From Bacteroidota bacterium (GTDB taxonomy: Bacteria; Bacteroidota; Bacteroidia; UKL13-3), in NCBI GenBank assembly GCA_040388375.1, contig JAZKBU010000003.1, positions 372,001 to 436,000 of the forward strand: a stretch of 64,000 bases of DNA. The letters run 5' to 3'. The position numbers and the translations under genes were made by a program. Under the pieces are notes generated by a model, which was not told where the DNA came from, did no database searches, and saw only the letters and a program-made list of their open reading frames with translations. How positions within the stretch are numbered: position 1 is the first letter of the stretch; every line of letters starts with the position of its first letter. Below are positions 8,412 to 17,179 of this stretch, in pieces.

Positions 8412-11400
8412 TTATATTAACCATATAATAGTGCTTTGTGTTCCATTTTGTGGTGTGGAGGTAATGTGGTAAGAACCTTTGGCGGCTTCCATTCTTTTAC
8501 GCATATTGATTAAGCCATTGCCAAATTTTCGCGTATCGTTTATGTTAAAGCCTACACCATCATCAGTAATAACAATAGATGCTATTTTTGTTTGGCATGT
8601 AAAAGTAATGGTTACTTTGTGTGCATGTGCATGTTTTAAGCTGTTGTTTAAAGTTTCCTTTATCACCAAAAAAATATTCCTGCGCAGTTGCTGACTCATT
8701 ATAATGTCATCAGCTACATCTTCAAAATTAATTTCACAGGCTACGCTTGTATCTTCAAAAAAGTCTACTGCGTATTCTCTTACATAAGCCAGCATGTTTT
8801 CGAGCGTATCGTTGTTCATGTTCATGGTCCAAACAATTTGTCCCATATTGTCAACCAGCTCACCTGCAGCAAACGATATTTTCTCCACTTGTTTGGTCAA
8901 CTCATCATCTTGCTTTACCCGCGATTTAAGTAATTCAGTCATGATAGCAATTTTTGATAAGCCACTCCCTAAATCATCATGCATGTCTTTTGAAATACGC
9001 GTGCGTTCCTGATTAACCGCTTGTTGCTTTTCCAGCTCCTGTAATTGCTGTTTTAACTTCCGGGTTGATAAATACCGGATAGTAGCAATAAATAAGCTGA
9101 TTAAGACAAATGCAAACAAGCCGATAGCCCACCATGTTTGCCACCAGGGAGCAAGAATAACAATGTCCAGTAAAACTATTTCGTTACTCCATTTTTCATC
9201 GTTGTTACAAGCCCTTACTTTAAATACATAGCTACCCGATTTTAAAGAAGGGTAACGTGCAAAATGTTCTTTACCCGCCTGCACCCAACCCTTGTCAACG
9301 CCTTCTAGTTTATACTGGTATTTGTTCTTTTCCGGATTGGTAAATTCAAGAGCTGAAAACTCAAACGACAGGGTGTTTTGTGAGTGCGTTAAGCTAATAT
9401 TTTTAACATGGCCATAATTGAAATTATTATAATCCATGTCGTTTACCTTTAAGTTGGTCAATACCACGTTAGGCACAAATGGATTTGTTTTTATCTGGTC
9501 AGGAAAGAAGCTGTTGAAACCATTGATACCGCCAAAAAATATTTCACCATCATTACTTTTATAATAAGCCCCGGTATTAAACTCGTTCGACTGCAAACCA
9601 TCATCCTTGTCGTAACTGATTACCTTTTCACTTTGAGTGTGGTAACACATAATACCAAAGTTACTGCTCAACCATAATTCGTCATTATTGCCAGGTACTA
9701 CAGCATATAAATAATTGTTCGATAGGCCATTATTGGTAGTAATAACCCGGTACTGTTTCGTATGTAAATTATATTTAATTAATCCCTTTTCACTGGCTAG
9801 CCAAAGTGTTTTTTTGTTTTTGTCCTCGTACATACAACGTACATTAAAGCCTTCCAGTATTTGTTCCTGCAGCTCCAGTTTATTATTTACCAGCTTAAAT
9901 TTATATACAAAACCATCATCTATTTCCGATGTATAAATAGCAGAATCGCTGGTTTGATAAATAGATATCAGATAAGGAGTACCAATGGCTTCAAACTTTT
10001 TAAAATAGGGGCTGCCATTGGTTTTTAATAAACTTTCAAAAAGTCCTTCTTTACTGGCAACAATTACTTTGTTGTTTGGGCAAACAATTAATTTACTGAT
10101 TAAGTTAATACCATTAAAATAATACAGTTTATCAGCAATGGGAATGTGCTGTATATTATAATTTTTATCGTGTATGGTGTAAACACCCGCACCACTTCCT
10201 ACATATATTTTATGGTTATCAGCGCCCACAAAACAGCCCACTAAGTTTGCCCCGGTTTTGTTTTGCTTAATCACTTTCAGCAAGCCCGTTTTGCGGTCAA
10301 TAATTTGTATGCCATCCTCATGCGTACCTATCCAGAGTTTATCACTGGAGTCAACATAAAAAGCTTTTATAAAATTAGGAAGCAAGCCTGTACTTGATTC
10401 ATTAATTGGTTTGTAAGTTCTGAATTTAGGAGGCAATAAATTGGCTTTACACAATCCAAATCCATCACAGCCAAGCCATAAGTTTTGTGAAGCATCAATG
10501 TATAAAGCAGTAATAATATTGGTACTTATGCCATCTTTGTCTAGTTTGTTTGCACGGTAATTATAAATATGTCCGTTGGTATCAATTACAAACAAGCCGT
10601 TTTGTAAATTACCTACCCATATACGTCCCTGCTTGTCCTTAGCTAGTTGGTGGTATAAATCAAGCTTGGGCGAATGCAGTAAAATTTTATACGAGTTGGT
10701 TATGTAATTAAATTGAAATACGTTTTTATAATTGGCAACCAATAAAGTGTTTTTAGCTGTTGTTATAAAATCACCCGTTGCTTCAATACCATCCAGTTTG
10801 TATTCAGGTATTAAATAATTATACATTTGATAAGTTTGCATATTGAAGCGGCCAATACCAAACCGTAATGAGTACCAAATATTGTTTTCGTCATCAACAG
10901 CTACTTGTCTGAAATGCGATTTTTTCTCACCCATTGACCGATCTAATATTTTGTAAGTATCCATTTTCTTTGAGTTGATATTGTATTTGAAAATGGAGTT
11001 GTGGCAGTTAGAAAACCAAAGCTCATTGTTTTTACTAATGCTGATTACTTCCAATAAAGTGGTAAATTGTGTGGTATCGTTATTGGGGAAAATACGTTTT
11101 AGCGTGTTGCTTTTTACATCGTACATAACCAATCCCGATCGGTTACTGAACCAAATATTGTTACTAGTATCCTCTTTGGCGTGCAGACCATAAAAGTTAC
11201 CATTTCCCGTCATTCTGGGGTTGTAGTCAAATTTATATGTTTTTATCTGGTTGCCATCATATCGGTTTAGCCCATCACCCGTACCAAACCACATAAAGCC
11301 TTTAGAGTCCTGAAAAATAGTATATACCGAACTTTGAGAAAGGCCATTGTCAATGCCCAGCTTTTTAAATGTTACCTGTTGCCCTGGTAACAGTAGGTTA

Positions 11401-11444
11401 AACCCGATTAATATAAGTAGTAAAGTGAACTTTTTAAATAACAT
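8412..11444 (-). CDS. Two-component sensor kinase with Reg_prop propeller and Y_Y_Y domain
   Basis: 1010 residues. A signal peptide or anchor is followed by a long seven-bladed propeller of Reg_prop repeats (GLSQSSVYTIFQDSKGFMWF, and later NLWLGCDGFGLCKAN, LWIGTHEDGI and others; about 25-660). A Y_Y_Y beta-sandwich (about 680-760) and one transmembrane helix (WWAIGLFAFVLISLFIATI) come next. The kinase core is of the HisKA_3 type (ERTRISKDMHDDLGSGLSKI, His822), with a C-terminal HATPase (NSLKHAHA N-box, DDGVGF, GNGLINMRKR). Periplasmic sensing leads to phosphotransfer to a NarL-type regulator, here the adjacent gene. Unlike hybrid SusR-type systems it carries no receiver or AraC domain. The ligand is unknown. 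Confidence 0.93.
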   Translation of the reverse strand: MLFKKFTLLLILIGFNLLLPGQQVTFKKLGIDNGLSQSSVYTIFQDSKGFMWFGTGDGLNRYDGNQIKTYKFDYNPRMTGNGNFYGLHAKEDTSNNIWFSNRSGLVMYDVKSNTLKRIFPNNDTTQFTTLLEVISISKNNELWFSNCHNSIFKYNINSKKMDTYKILDRSMGEKKSHFRQVAVDDENNIWYSLRFGIGRFNMQTYQMYNYLIPEYKLDGIEATGDFITTAKNTLLVANYKNVFQFNYITNSYKILLHSPKLDLYHQLAKDKQGRIWVGNLQNGLFVIDTNGHIYNYRANKLDKDGISTNIITALYIDASQNLWLGCDGFGLCKANLLPPKFRTYKPINESSTGLLPNFIKAFYVDSSDKLWIGTHEDGIQIIDRKTGLLKVIKQNKTGANLVGCFVGADNHKIYVGSGAGVYTIHDKNYNIQHIPIADKLYYFNGINLISKLIVCPNNKVIVASKEGLFESLLKTNGSPYFKKFEAIGTPYLISIYQTSDSAIYTSEIDDGFVYKFKLVNNKLELQEQILEGFNVRCMYEDKNKKTLWLASEKGLIKYNLHTKQYRVITTNNGLSNNYLYAVVPGNNDELWLSSNFGIMCYHTQSEKVISYDKDDGLQSNEFNTGAYYKSNDGEIFFGGINGFNSFFPDQIKTNPFVPNVVLTNLKVNDMDYNNFNYGHVKNISLTHSQNTLSFEFSALEFTNPEKNKYQYKLEGVDKGWVQAGKEHFARYPSLKSGSYVFKVRACNNDEKWSNEIVLLDIVILAPWWQTWWAIGLFAFVLISLFIATIRYLSTRKLKQQLQELEKQQAVNQERTRISKDMHDDLGSGLSKIAIMTELLKSRVKQDDELTKQVEKISFAAGELVDNMGQIVWTMNMNNDTLENMLAYVREYAVDFFEDTSVACEINFEDVADDIIMSQQLRRNIFLVIKETLNNSLKHAHAHKVTITFTCQTKIASIVITDDGVGFNINDTRKFGNGLINMRKRMEAAKGSYHITSTPQNGTQSTIIWLI

Positions 11445-11737
11445 GTATAGTCAGGTTAAATAAATGTTTCAATATAATTAATAGCCTTGCTACCAATTTG
11501 ACCAATTAAATAATTAACAGGATTCAACTATAAAACAAAATATTGACTGATGCTAATTAAATTGTTTTAAAGCAGTTTTGCGGAAGAGTTAATAGATAAA
11601 CAACCAATACAAATTGCGGGTTTAAATTTTTGTGTTTCAATTACAAATTGATTTTAAAATACCATGTAAAGCCCGATAAAAATGTGCATTTTTGCAAAAA
11701 ATGAAACATTTACCCAAATGGGTAGTTTTAATAAGCA
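11445..11737. other. Divergent intergenic region between sensor kinase and uvrA
   Basis: 293 A+T-rich bases holding the divergent promoters. On the plus strand CATTTTTG at 11687-11694 resembles a -7 element, without a clear -33 partner. I see no hairpin or SOS-type box in it. Confidence 0.4.
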
Positions 11738-11745
11738 ATGAGTAG
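11701..11745 (+). CDS. Possible 14-codon upstream ORF overlapping the uvrA start
   Basis: ATG at 11701 opens a 14-codon frame (MKHLPKWVVLISNE) whose TAG at 11743-11745 lies just past the uvrA ATG at 11738, an 8-base overlap in another frame. The -7-like CATTTTTG ends 7 bases before this ATG, so the mRNA could start at it. It may couple translation into uvrA or be chance. Confidence 0.25.
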   Translation: MKHLPKWVVLISNE

Positions 11746-14614
11746 CACAAAAGGGAACGTAAAAACACCGGAAATAAACGCAATGTTAGAAGATGAGTTT
11801 ATTGAGGTTTTAGGAGCAAGAGAACATAATTTAAAGAATATAGATGTAAGTATACCGCGTAACAAATTAGTTACTATTACCGGCTTAAGCGGAAGCGGAA
11901 AATCGTCATTGGCATTTGATACCATTTTTGCTGAAGGACAACGCAGGTACATGGAAAGTTTTTCAGCCTATGCACGCCAGTTTATAGGCAATATGGAAAG
12001 ACCCGATGTAGATAAGATAAACGGGCTTTCACCGGTTATTGCCATTGAGCAAAAAACAGTAAATAAGAACCCGCGCTCAACCGTTGGAACCATTACCGAA
12101 ATTTACGATTTCTTGCGTTTGCTTTATGCGCGGGCAGCCGATGCTTATAGTTATGTGTCGGGCGAAAAAATGGTGAAGATGACCGAGGAGCAGATTATAA
12201 GTGGCATTATTACCCAGTTTGAAAATAAAAAAATAAGCATATTAGCACCATTGGTAAAAGGCCGTAAAGGACATTACCGTGAGCTGTTTGAACAAATACG
12301 CAAGCAAGGATATACTAAAGTAAGGTTAGATGGAGCAGTGGTTGACTTAACACCCAAAATGCAGGCCGACCGTTATAAAATTCACGATATTGAAGTTTTA
12401 ATAGATAGAATAGAACCTAAAAAAGATGCCCGTTTCCGGATAGCCGAAAGTGTAAAGAGCGCTTTGAAAATAGGCAAAGGAACTTTGGTATTGTTAGATA
12501 CAGAAAGTAACAAATCATTCCATTTCAGTAAGTTTTTAATGGATCCCAAAAGCGGTATTAGTTATGATGAGCCGCAACCCAATACTTTTTCGTTTAACTC
12601 ACCGTACGGAGCTTGTCCTACCTGCGATGGTTTAGGTGTAAAAAGTATTATTGATGAAAATGCCATTATACCCGATAGAAAATTAAGCATTAACAAAGGG
12701 GCTTTAGTTCCTTTGGGTGAGGTACGCGAAAACTGGACATTTCTACAATTACGAGAAATAGCAAAAAAATATAAGTTCAGTTTTGCCGACCCGGTTGAAA
12801 AATGGTCAGAGCAAGCATTACAAGTAGTACTTTACGGAAGTGATGATGCCTTGGTTATCCCTTACCAGTACAACAGCGGTTATACCCAAAATTATACTTC
12901 GCATTGGGATGGTTTAGTACCCATTATTACTAAAAACTTTTTAGAAAAAAGCAACGATGCCATATTTAAATGGGCTGAAGAGTTTATGCAAATATTACCT
13001 TGCCCTGATTGCCATGGAGCACGTTTAAAACAAGAAGCGCTACATTATAAAATTGGTGATAAAAGCATAGCCGATTTAGCACAAATGGAAATAACCGCTT
13101 TGGCTAAATGGTTTAACGAAGTAGAACAACATTTAGACAGCAAACAAAGTATTATAGCCAGCGAAGTAATAAAAGAAATACGCAGCCGCATACAGTTTTT
13201 AGTGGGTGTTGGTATTGATTACCTTACTTTAAACTCACCATCAAAAACCTTGAGTGGGGGCGAAGCACAACGCATCAGGCTGGCTACCCAAATTGGTTCG
13301 CAACTGGTAGGTGTATTGTATATTTTAGATGAGCCAAGCATAGGTTTACACCAACGCGATAACAACCGTTTAATAGACTCCTTAAAATCGTTACGCGATG
13401 TAGGCAACAGTGTAATAGTAGTGGAGCACGATAAAGATATGATGGCTGAAAGCGATTATATTTTAGACATTGGCTATGGTGCAGGCATACATGGCGGGCA
13501 CATAGCTGCGCAAGGTACCTGGGATGAAATATTACAATCAAACTCAGTAACGGCACAGTATTTAAATGGCACTAAAAGCATTGAAGTACCTAAGCAACGC
13601 AGAAAAGGAAACGGCAAAAAATTAGTACTAAAAGGAGCTACCGGCAATAACTTGAAAAACATTTCAGTTGAGTTTCCTTTGGGTAAATTAATTTGCGTAA
13701 CAGGTGTAAGCGGAAGCGGCAAATCAACCTTGATTAACGAAACGCTGTATCCTATTTTACGCCAGCATTTTTATAACTCACATCAAAAACCATTGCCTTA
13801 TAAAAAGTTTGATGGCCTTGAGCATATAGACAAAGTAATAGAAATAGATCAGTCGCCAATTGGGCGTACACCGCGCAGTAACCCTGCTACCTACGTAGAA
13901 GTATTTTCAAACATCAGGGATTTATTTGCAGCCATGCCCGAATCAAAAATACGTGGTTATAAACCCGGACGTTTTTCATTCAATGTAAAAGGCGGCCGTT
14001 GCGAAACTTGTCAGGGAGCAGGTATGCGTACCATTGAAATGAATTTTTTACCCGATGTATATGTTAAGTGCGAAACCTGCAATGGCAAACGTTATAACAG
14101 GGAAACATTGGAGGTGCGTTTCAAAGGCAAGTCCATTAACGATATTTTAGATATGTCCATTGAAGATGCCGTAAAGTTTTTTGAAAACACACCACAAATA
14201 CTTCGTAAAATAGAAGCTTTGAACGATGTAGGTTTAGGTTATATAACGCTTGGACAACAAAGCACCACCTTAAGCGGAGGAGAGGCACAACGCGTAAAAC
14301 TGGCGACCGAATTAAGCAAACGCGATACAGGTAATACCTTTTATATATTGGATGAACCAAGTACTGGTTTACATTTTGAAGACGTAAAAGTACTGCTAGA
14401 TGTAATTAATAAATTGGTAGAAAAAGGCAATACCGTTTTGGTAATTGAGCATAATTTAGACATTATAAAAGTAGCTGACCATATTATAGATATTGGCCCG
14501 GAAGGCGGTAAATACGGAGGCGAAGTATTATGCGAAGGCACACCTGAACAAGTTTGTAAAGAACCACGCAGCCATACGGCCCCGTTTCTAAAAGCAGAGT
14601 TGGGTTTAAAGTAA
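11738..14614 (+). CDS. uvrA: UvrA, excinuclease ABC subunit A
   Basis: 958 residues, normal for UvrA. It recognises DNA damage in nucleotide excision repair as a dimeric ATPase that loads UvrB. Two ABC ATPase modules are visible: Walker A GLSGSGKSS near the N-terminus and GVSGSGKST in the second half, each with a signature (TLSGGEAQRIRLA, TLSGGEAQRVKLA) and Walker B (LYILDEPSIGL, FYILDEPSTGL). The C-terminal zinc finger is intact (GGRCETCQGAG and VKCETCNGK). In the first zinc module only the second Cys pair (ACPTCDGLG) remains; the position of the first CxxC reads DPKS. The start at 11738 is supported by the early REHNLKNIDVSIPR motif. It is convergent with 14619-15065. Confidence 0.97.
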   Translation: MSSTKGNVKTPEINAMLEDEFIEVLGAREHNLKNIDVSIPRNKLVTITGLSGSGKSSLAFDTIFAEGQRRYMESFSAYARQFIGNMERPDVDKINGLSPVIAIEQKTVNKNPRSTVGTITEIYDFLRLLYARAADAYSYVSGEKMVKMTEEQIISGIITQFENKKISILAPLVKGRKGHYRELFEQIRKQGYTKVRLDGAVVDLTPKMQADRYKIHDIEVLIDRIEPKKDARFRIAESVKSALKIGKGTLVLLDTESNKSFHFSKFLMDPKSGISYDEPQPNTFSFNSPYGACPTCDGLGVKSIIDENAIIPDRKLSINKGALVPLGEVRENWTFLQLREIAKKYKFSFADPVEKWSEQALQVVLYGSDDALVIPYQYNSGYTQNYTSHWDGLVPIITKNFLEKSNDAIFKWAEEFMQILPCPDCHGARLKQEALHYKIGDKSIADLAQMEITALAKWFNEVEQHLDSKQSIIASEVIKEIRSRIQFLVGVGIDYLTLNSPSKTLSGGEAQRIRLATQIGSQLVGVLYILDEPSIGLHQRDNNRLIDSLKSLRDVGNSVIVVEHDKDMMAESDYILDIGYGAGIHGGHIAAQGTWDEILQSNSVTAQYLNGTKSIEVPKQRRKGNGKKLVLKGATGNNLKNISVEFPLGKLICVTGVSGSGKSTLINETLYPILRQHFYNSHQKPLPYKKFDGLEHIDKVIEIDQSPIGRTPRSNPATYVEVFSNIRDLFAAMPESKIRGYKPGRFSFNVKGGRCETCQGAGMRTIEMNFLPDVYVKCETCNGKRYNRETLEVRFKGKSINDILDMSIEDAVKFFENTPQILRKIEALNDVGLGYITLGQQSTTLSGGEAQRVKLATELSKRDTGNTFYILDEPSTGLHFEDVKVLLDVINKLVEKGNTVLVIEHNLDIIKVADHIIDIGPEGGKYGGEVLCEGTPEQVCKEPRSHTAPFLKAELGLK

Positions 14615-14618
14615 TAGG

Positions 14619-15065
14619 TTAATAAGGCATACGCATAATTTGTCTGCTATTAAAATTATCATGTGTGGGGTTGTCCGTTGATATTAATTTTGGTCTTCCT
14701 ATTATGTCAAAATCTATATAGATAACTTTTGGTGAGAGCAAAATTCTATTGAAACTAACGATATTTTTTTTAGTGATTTGAACACATTGATAAGTCTGTT
14801 TTGTATATCCTGGAAAAGATACACTAATACTATAGACTCCTGGTAGAATACTATCAAACAAAAATTCTCCATCTTGGTTGGAGTATTTCTGTTTTTTAAA
14901 AGTGTCTCGCTCAATTATTATAAGTGCAAATTCAATTGGCTTTTTTGTTTTGGCATCAATGATTTTGGATGCTATTTGAATAGATATAATGCTGTCGTTT
15001 TGAGAATGCAAAATGATAGTTATAAATAACAAAACAGTAGTTAATAGGTATTTGTAATAGTTCAT
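14619..15065 (-). CDS. Small carboxypeptidase-regulatory-like secreted protein, third of a tandem set
   Basis: 148 residues with a signal peptide (MNYYKYLLTTVLLFITIILHSQ). Residues ~30-105 form a carboxypeptidase-regulatory-like beta-sandwich (IIDAKTKKPIEFALIIIE, NQDGEFLFDSILPGVYSISV). This domain usually fronts TonB-dependent receptors. The C-terminus, NFNSRQIMRMPY, resembles the opening of a receptor plug domain, then stops. Its ATG overlaps the stop of the upstream paralog by one base, so the two are coupled. The function is unknown; it could be a degenerate or free-standing version of the receptor N-domain. Confidence 0.7.
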   Translation of the reverse strand: MNYYKYLLTTVLLFITIILHSQNDSIISIQIASKIIDAKTKKPIEFALIIIERDTFKKQKYSNQDGEFLFDSILPGVYSISVSFPGYTKQTYQCVQITKKNIVSFNRILLSPKVIYIDFDIIGRPKLISTDNPTHDNFNSRQIMRMPY

Positions 15066-15571
15066 TACTGCTTGCCAATTATTATTTCATTACTATTTCC
15101 AAAGTTTATAGTATTGCTATAGCGGTAGTCAACTATTATTGAATAAGCGGCCAATGCTTCAATTTGTTGGTTAGGTGCTTTTTGTATTGGGGGGTAGTTT
15201 ATAACTTTACCTTTTGAATAAGATTGAACAACACAATAATAAGGTAACTTGGGTAAGTTAAGATGGATTTCAGTACCTTCATGGTCAATAATAACATGAG
15301 AGAATGTTTTCGCTCCATCATTTGAACTTATAATAACATGATAATACCCGGAGTCTATATTCTCTAAATAGAAATACCCGTTTGAATCTATATTGGTTTG
15401 AAACAATTTATTGTTACCATAAACAGTAACGTAAATAGAAGTAGGGTCTACACTTTTTCTATGGTAATTAACATAACCTTTTACACTATATCTAGGTATG
15501 GTATGATTTTGTGCTATTGCTAAACTACTTATAAAGATAAATAGTAAGCCAATGATATATTTAGTTTTCAT
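15065..15571 (-). CDS. Small carboxypeptidase-regulatory-like secreted protein, second of a tandem set
   Basis: 168 residues. The signal peptide (MKTKYIIGLLFIFISSLAIAQ) is nearly the same as that of the next paralog (MKTKYTIGLFFLLL). A beta-sandwich with NIDSNGYFYLENIDSGYYHV matches the carboxypeptidase-regulatory fold. The tail ends NEIIIGKQ, shared with the ERIIGKQ end of the first paralog. It lies 3 bases downstream of that gene and overlaps the following gene by one base, so all three form an operon. No catalytic motif is seen. Confidence 0.68.
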   Translation of the reverse strand: MKTKYIIGLLFIFISSLAIAQNHTIPRYSVKGYVNYHRKSVDPTSIYVTVYGNNKLFQTNIDSNGYFYLENIDSGYYHVIISSNDGAKTFSHVIIDHEGTEIHLNLPKLPYYCVVQSYSKGKVINYPPIQKAPNQQIEALAAYSIIVDYRYSNTINFGNSNEIIIGKQ

Positions 15572-15574
15572 AAT

Positions 15575-16120
15575 TTAATATAGTTGCTGTTTACCAATTA
15601 TTCTCTCTTCATTTATACCGGCAAGTCTAACTCCATCAAAATAGTTTACAGTTTTTTCCTGTGTAAGCTTTTTGATACTTGGACATTCACTGGTTTTAAT
15701 ATTTACGCTTAAAGTACTTGTTGCAATTGGATAAAAGTTTTTTAACAAATTTTGTTCTAAAGAATAGGAGATGCAAAATGCTCTAATGTCTGATTTTAAA
15801 TCGATTAAAAAGTTCTTTGCAATAAATTGATTAAATACAATAAAGTGGAGGTCAATACTTTTGTTTTCATATTTAGCAATTAAATTATATGAACCGTTTT
15901 CAATTGCGGGAAGGAGAAAATTGCCATTTGAATCTGTTTTTGTTTGATAAACTTTTGAGTTGCCTGTTATAGTAACTGTAACATCTGCAATACCAACAAC
16001 AGCCCCCAAACAATAATAACTACTAATTATTGTCCCCGAAACCGGATAGGTTTTATTTTGCGCTTGTAATACGGTCGCTAATAGTAAAAAAAATAATCCG
16101 ATTGTATATTTAGTTTTCAT
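15575..16120 (-). CDS. Small carboxypeptidase-regulatory-like secreted protein, first of a tandem set
   Basis: 181 residues with a signal peptide (MKTKYTIGLFFLLLATVLQAQ). The N-terminal half reads as a carboxypeptidase-regulatory domain (YPVSGTIISSYY, then KTDSNGNFLLPAIENGSYNL). The C-terminal half is unfamiliar, with Cys residues at SECPSIKK, and ends INEERIIGKQQLY. As the promoter-proximal gene of the three-gene operon it probably sets the expression of all three. The proteins look like N-terminal extensions of TonB receptors without the receptor. Confidence 0.68.
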   Translation of the reverse strand: MKTKYTIGLFFLLLATVLQAQNKTYPVSGTIISSYYCLGAVVGIADVTVTITGNSKVYQTKTDSNGNFLLPAIENGSYNLIAKYENKSIDLHFIVFNQFIAKNFLIDLKSDIRAFCISYSLEQNLLKNFYPIATSTLSVNIKTSECPSIKKLTQEKTVNYFDGVRLAGINEERIIGKQQLY

Positions 16121-16202
16121 AACAATAAAATTTAAATGGTTGGAAATAGCGCGCTCTATTTATTAGTCAACGGCATTTAAAATAAAGTTGTATGAAAAGA
16201 TT

Positions 16203-16249
16203 TTAAATAAAAATCACCACTACCAAATTATGATTGATAGTGGTGATTA
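16203..16249 (-). terminator. Hairpin terminator after the VOC-DoxX operon
   Basis: AATCACCACTA (16212-16222) pairs with TAGTGGTGATT (16238-16248). On the minus strand the stem is followed by TTTATTTAAAA. It lies 21 bases beyond the DoxX stop. Confidence 0.7.
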
Positions 16250-16269
16250 AATAAGATATTGCTTATAAC

Positions 16270-16641
16270 TTATACTGTGGCTTTGTTTAGCTTGTTGTAA
16301 TAAATATACGAAACAATTAAAATACCTAATATTGCCAATGGAAACAGTGCCATACCGCTAAATCCATCAACCGCACAATGGCTTATAAAAGCAAAAGTAA
16401 AGCTGAATGCAAATCCTGCATAGGCCAACTCTTTTAATTTGCGGGGAACTTGAGGAATAATTAATAATAGCGTACCTATTACTTTAAAAACAACCAACGT
16501 GTTTCCAAAATATTCAGGATAACCCAAATGGCTGATGCCTTGTTTGGCTAATTCAGTTTGCGAGGTAAGCGCAGGCATTACACCCTCAAATAAGAAGATG
16601 AAAATGGTAGTTGCCCAGTAAATAATTTTATCTTTTTTCAT
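16270..16641 (-). CDS. DoxX-family membrane protein
   Basis: 123 residues with four predicted membrane helices (YWATTIFIFLFEGVMPAL, TLVVFKVIGTLLLIIPQVP, ELAYAGFAFSFTFAFIS, LFPLAILGILIVSYIYY) and the DoxX-type GISHLGYPEYFGN and KVIGTLLLI motifs. DoxX-like proteins are small inner-membrane proteins of mostly unknown function, some linked to oxidative or thiol stress. It lies 15 bases after the VOC gene on the same strand, a likely two-gene operon closed by the hairpin at 16203-16249. Confidence 0.82.
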   Translation of the reverse strand: MKKDKIIYWATTIFIFLFEGVMPALTSQTELAKQGISHLGYPEYFGNTLVVFKVIGTLLLIIPQVPRKLKELAYAGFAFSFTFAFISHCAVDGFSGMALFPLAILGILIVSYIYYNKLNKATV

Positions 16642-16656
16642 ATGGTTATGTTGGTT

Positions 16657-17067
16657 TTAATTGCTTGGAAATTTGCTGATGTCCATATAGGCTACTTCCC
16701 ATTGGTGCCCGTCAATGTCAGCAAAACTGTGTTGATACATCCAGCCGTGGTCTTGTGCATCCATATAAGTGCTGCCACCTGCTGCCACTGCTTTTTTTAC
16801 TAAGTTTTGTACAGCTTCTTTGCTTTCAGCATCAATACATATTAATACTTCAGTGGTTTTAGTAGCATCGCTGATGGTTTTTTTAGTAAACGTACTGAAA
16901 AAATCATGGGTAATAAGCATAGCATAAATACTGTTTTCTACTATAACCATACAGGCACCTTTTTCGTCAGTAAACTGAGGATTAAAAGTAAAGCCTAGCT
17001 GAGTAAAAAAGTCGATAGAAGCCTGTAAGTTTTTTACGGGTAAGTTTATGAAAATTTTTGTTGCCAT
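16657..17067 (-). CDS. VOC-family (glyoxalase/bleomycin-resistance-like) protein
   Basis: 136 residues, the usual size for a single VOC protein made of two paired beta-alpha-beta-beta-beta units. Clear family features are INLPVKNLQASIDFFTQLGF at the start, a central MLITHDFF strand and the end DIDGHQWEVAYMD, where the His/Glu of the metal site are expected. Substrates in this family range from glyoxal adducts to antibiotics and cannot be called here. It heads a small operon with doxX. Confidence 0.85.
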   Translation of the reverse strand: MATKIFINLPVKNLQASIDFFTQLGFTFNPQFTDEKGACMVIVENSIYAMLITHDFFSTFTKKTISDATKTTEVLICIDAESKEAVQNLVKKAVAAGGSTYMDAQDHGWMYQHSFADIDGHQWEVAYMDISKFPSN

Positions 17068-17179
17068 AGTTTTGTTTTAATTTGGTTAAACAAACATAGG
17101 GTTAAAAATAAATACCAACAATGTGTAAATACGACAATCGTATAGGCTGATTACGACAAGCTAATACAAGCCATTAATA

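Noticed and set aside
13284-13722. Antisense open frames within uvrA
   Set aside because: They are shadows of a strongly conserved gene, with no protein-like features of their own.
17118-17140. AATACGACAATCGTAT near the VOC gene as a regulon site
   Set aside because: The arms are interrupted and the sequence does not share the central ACGT or the flank of the four good sites.
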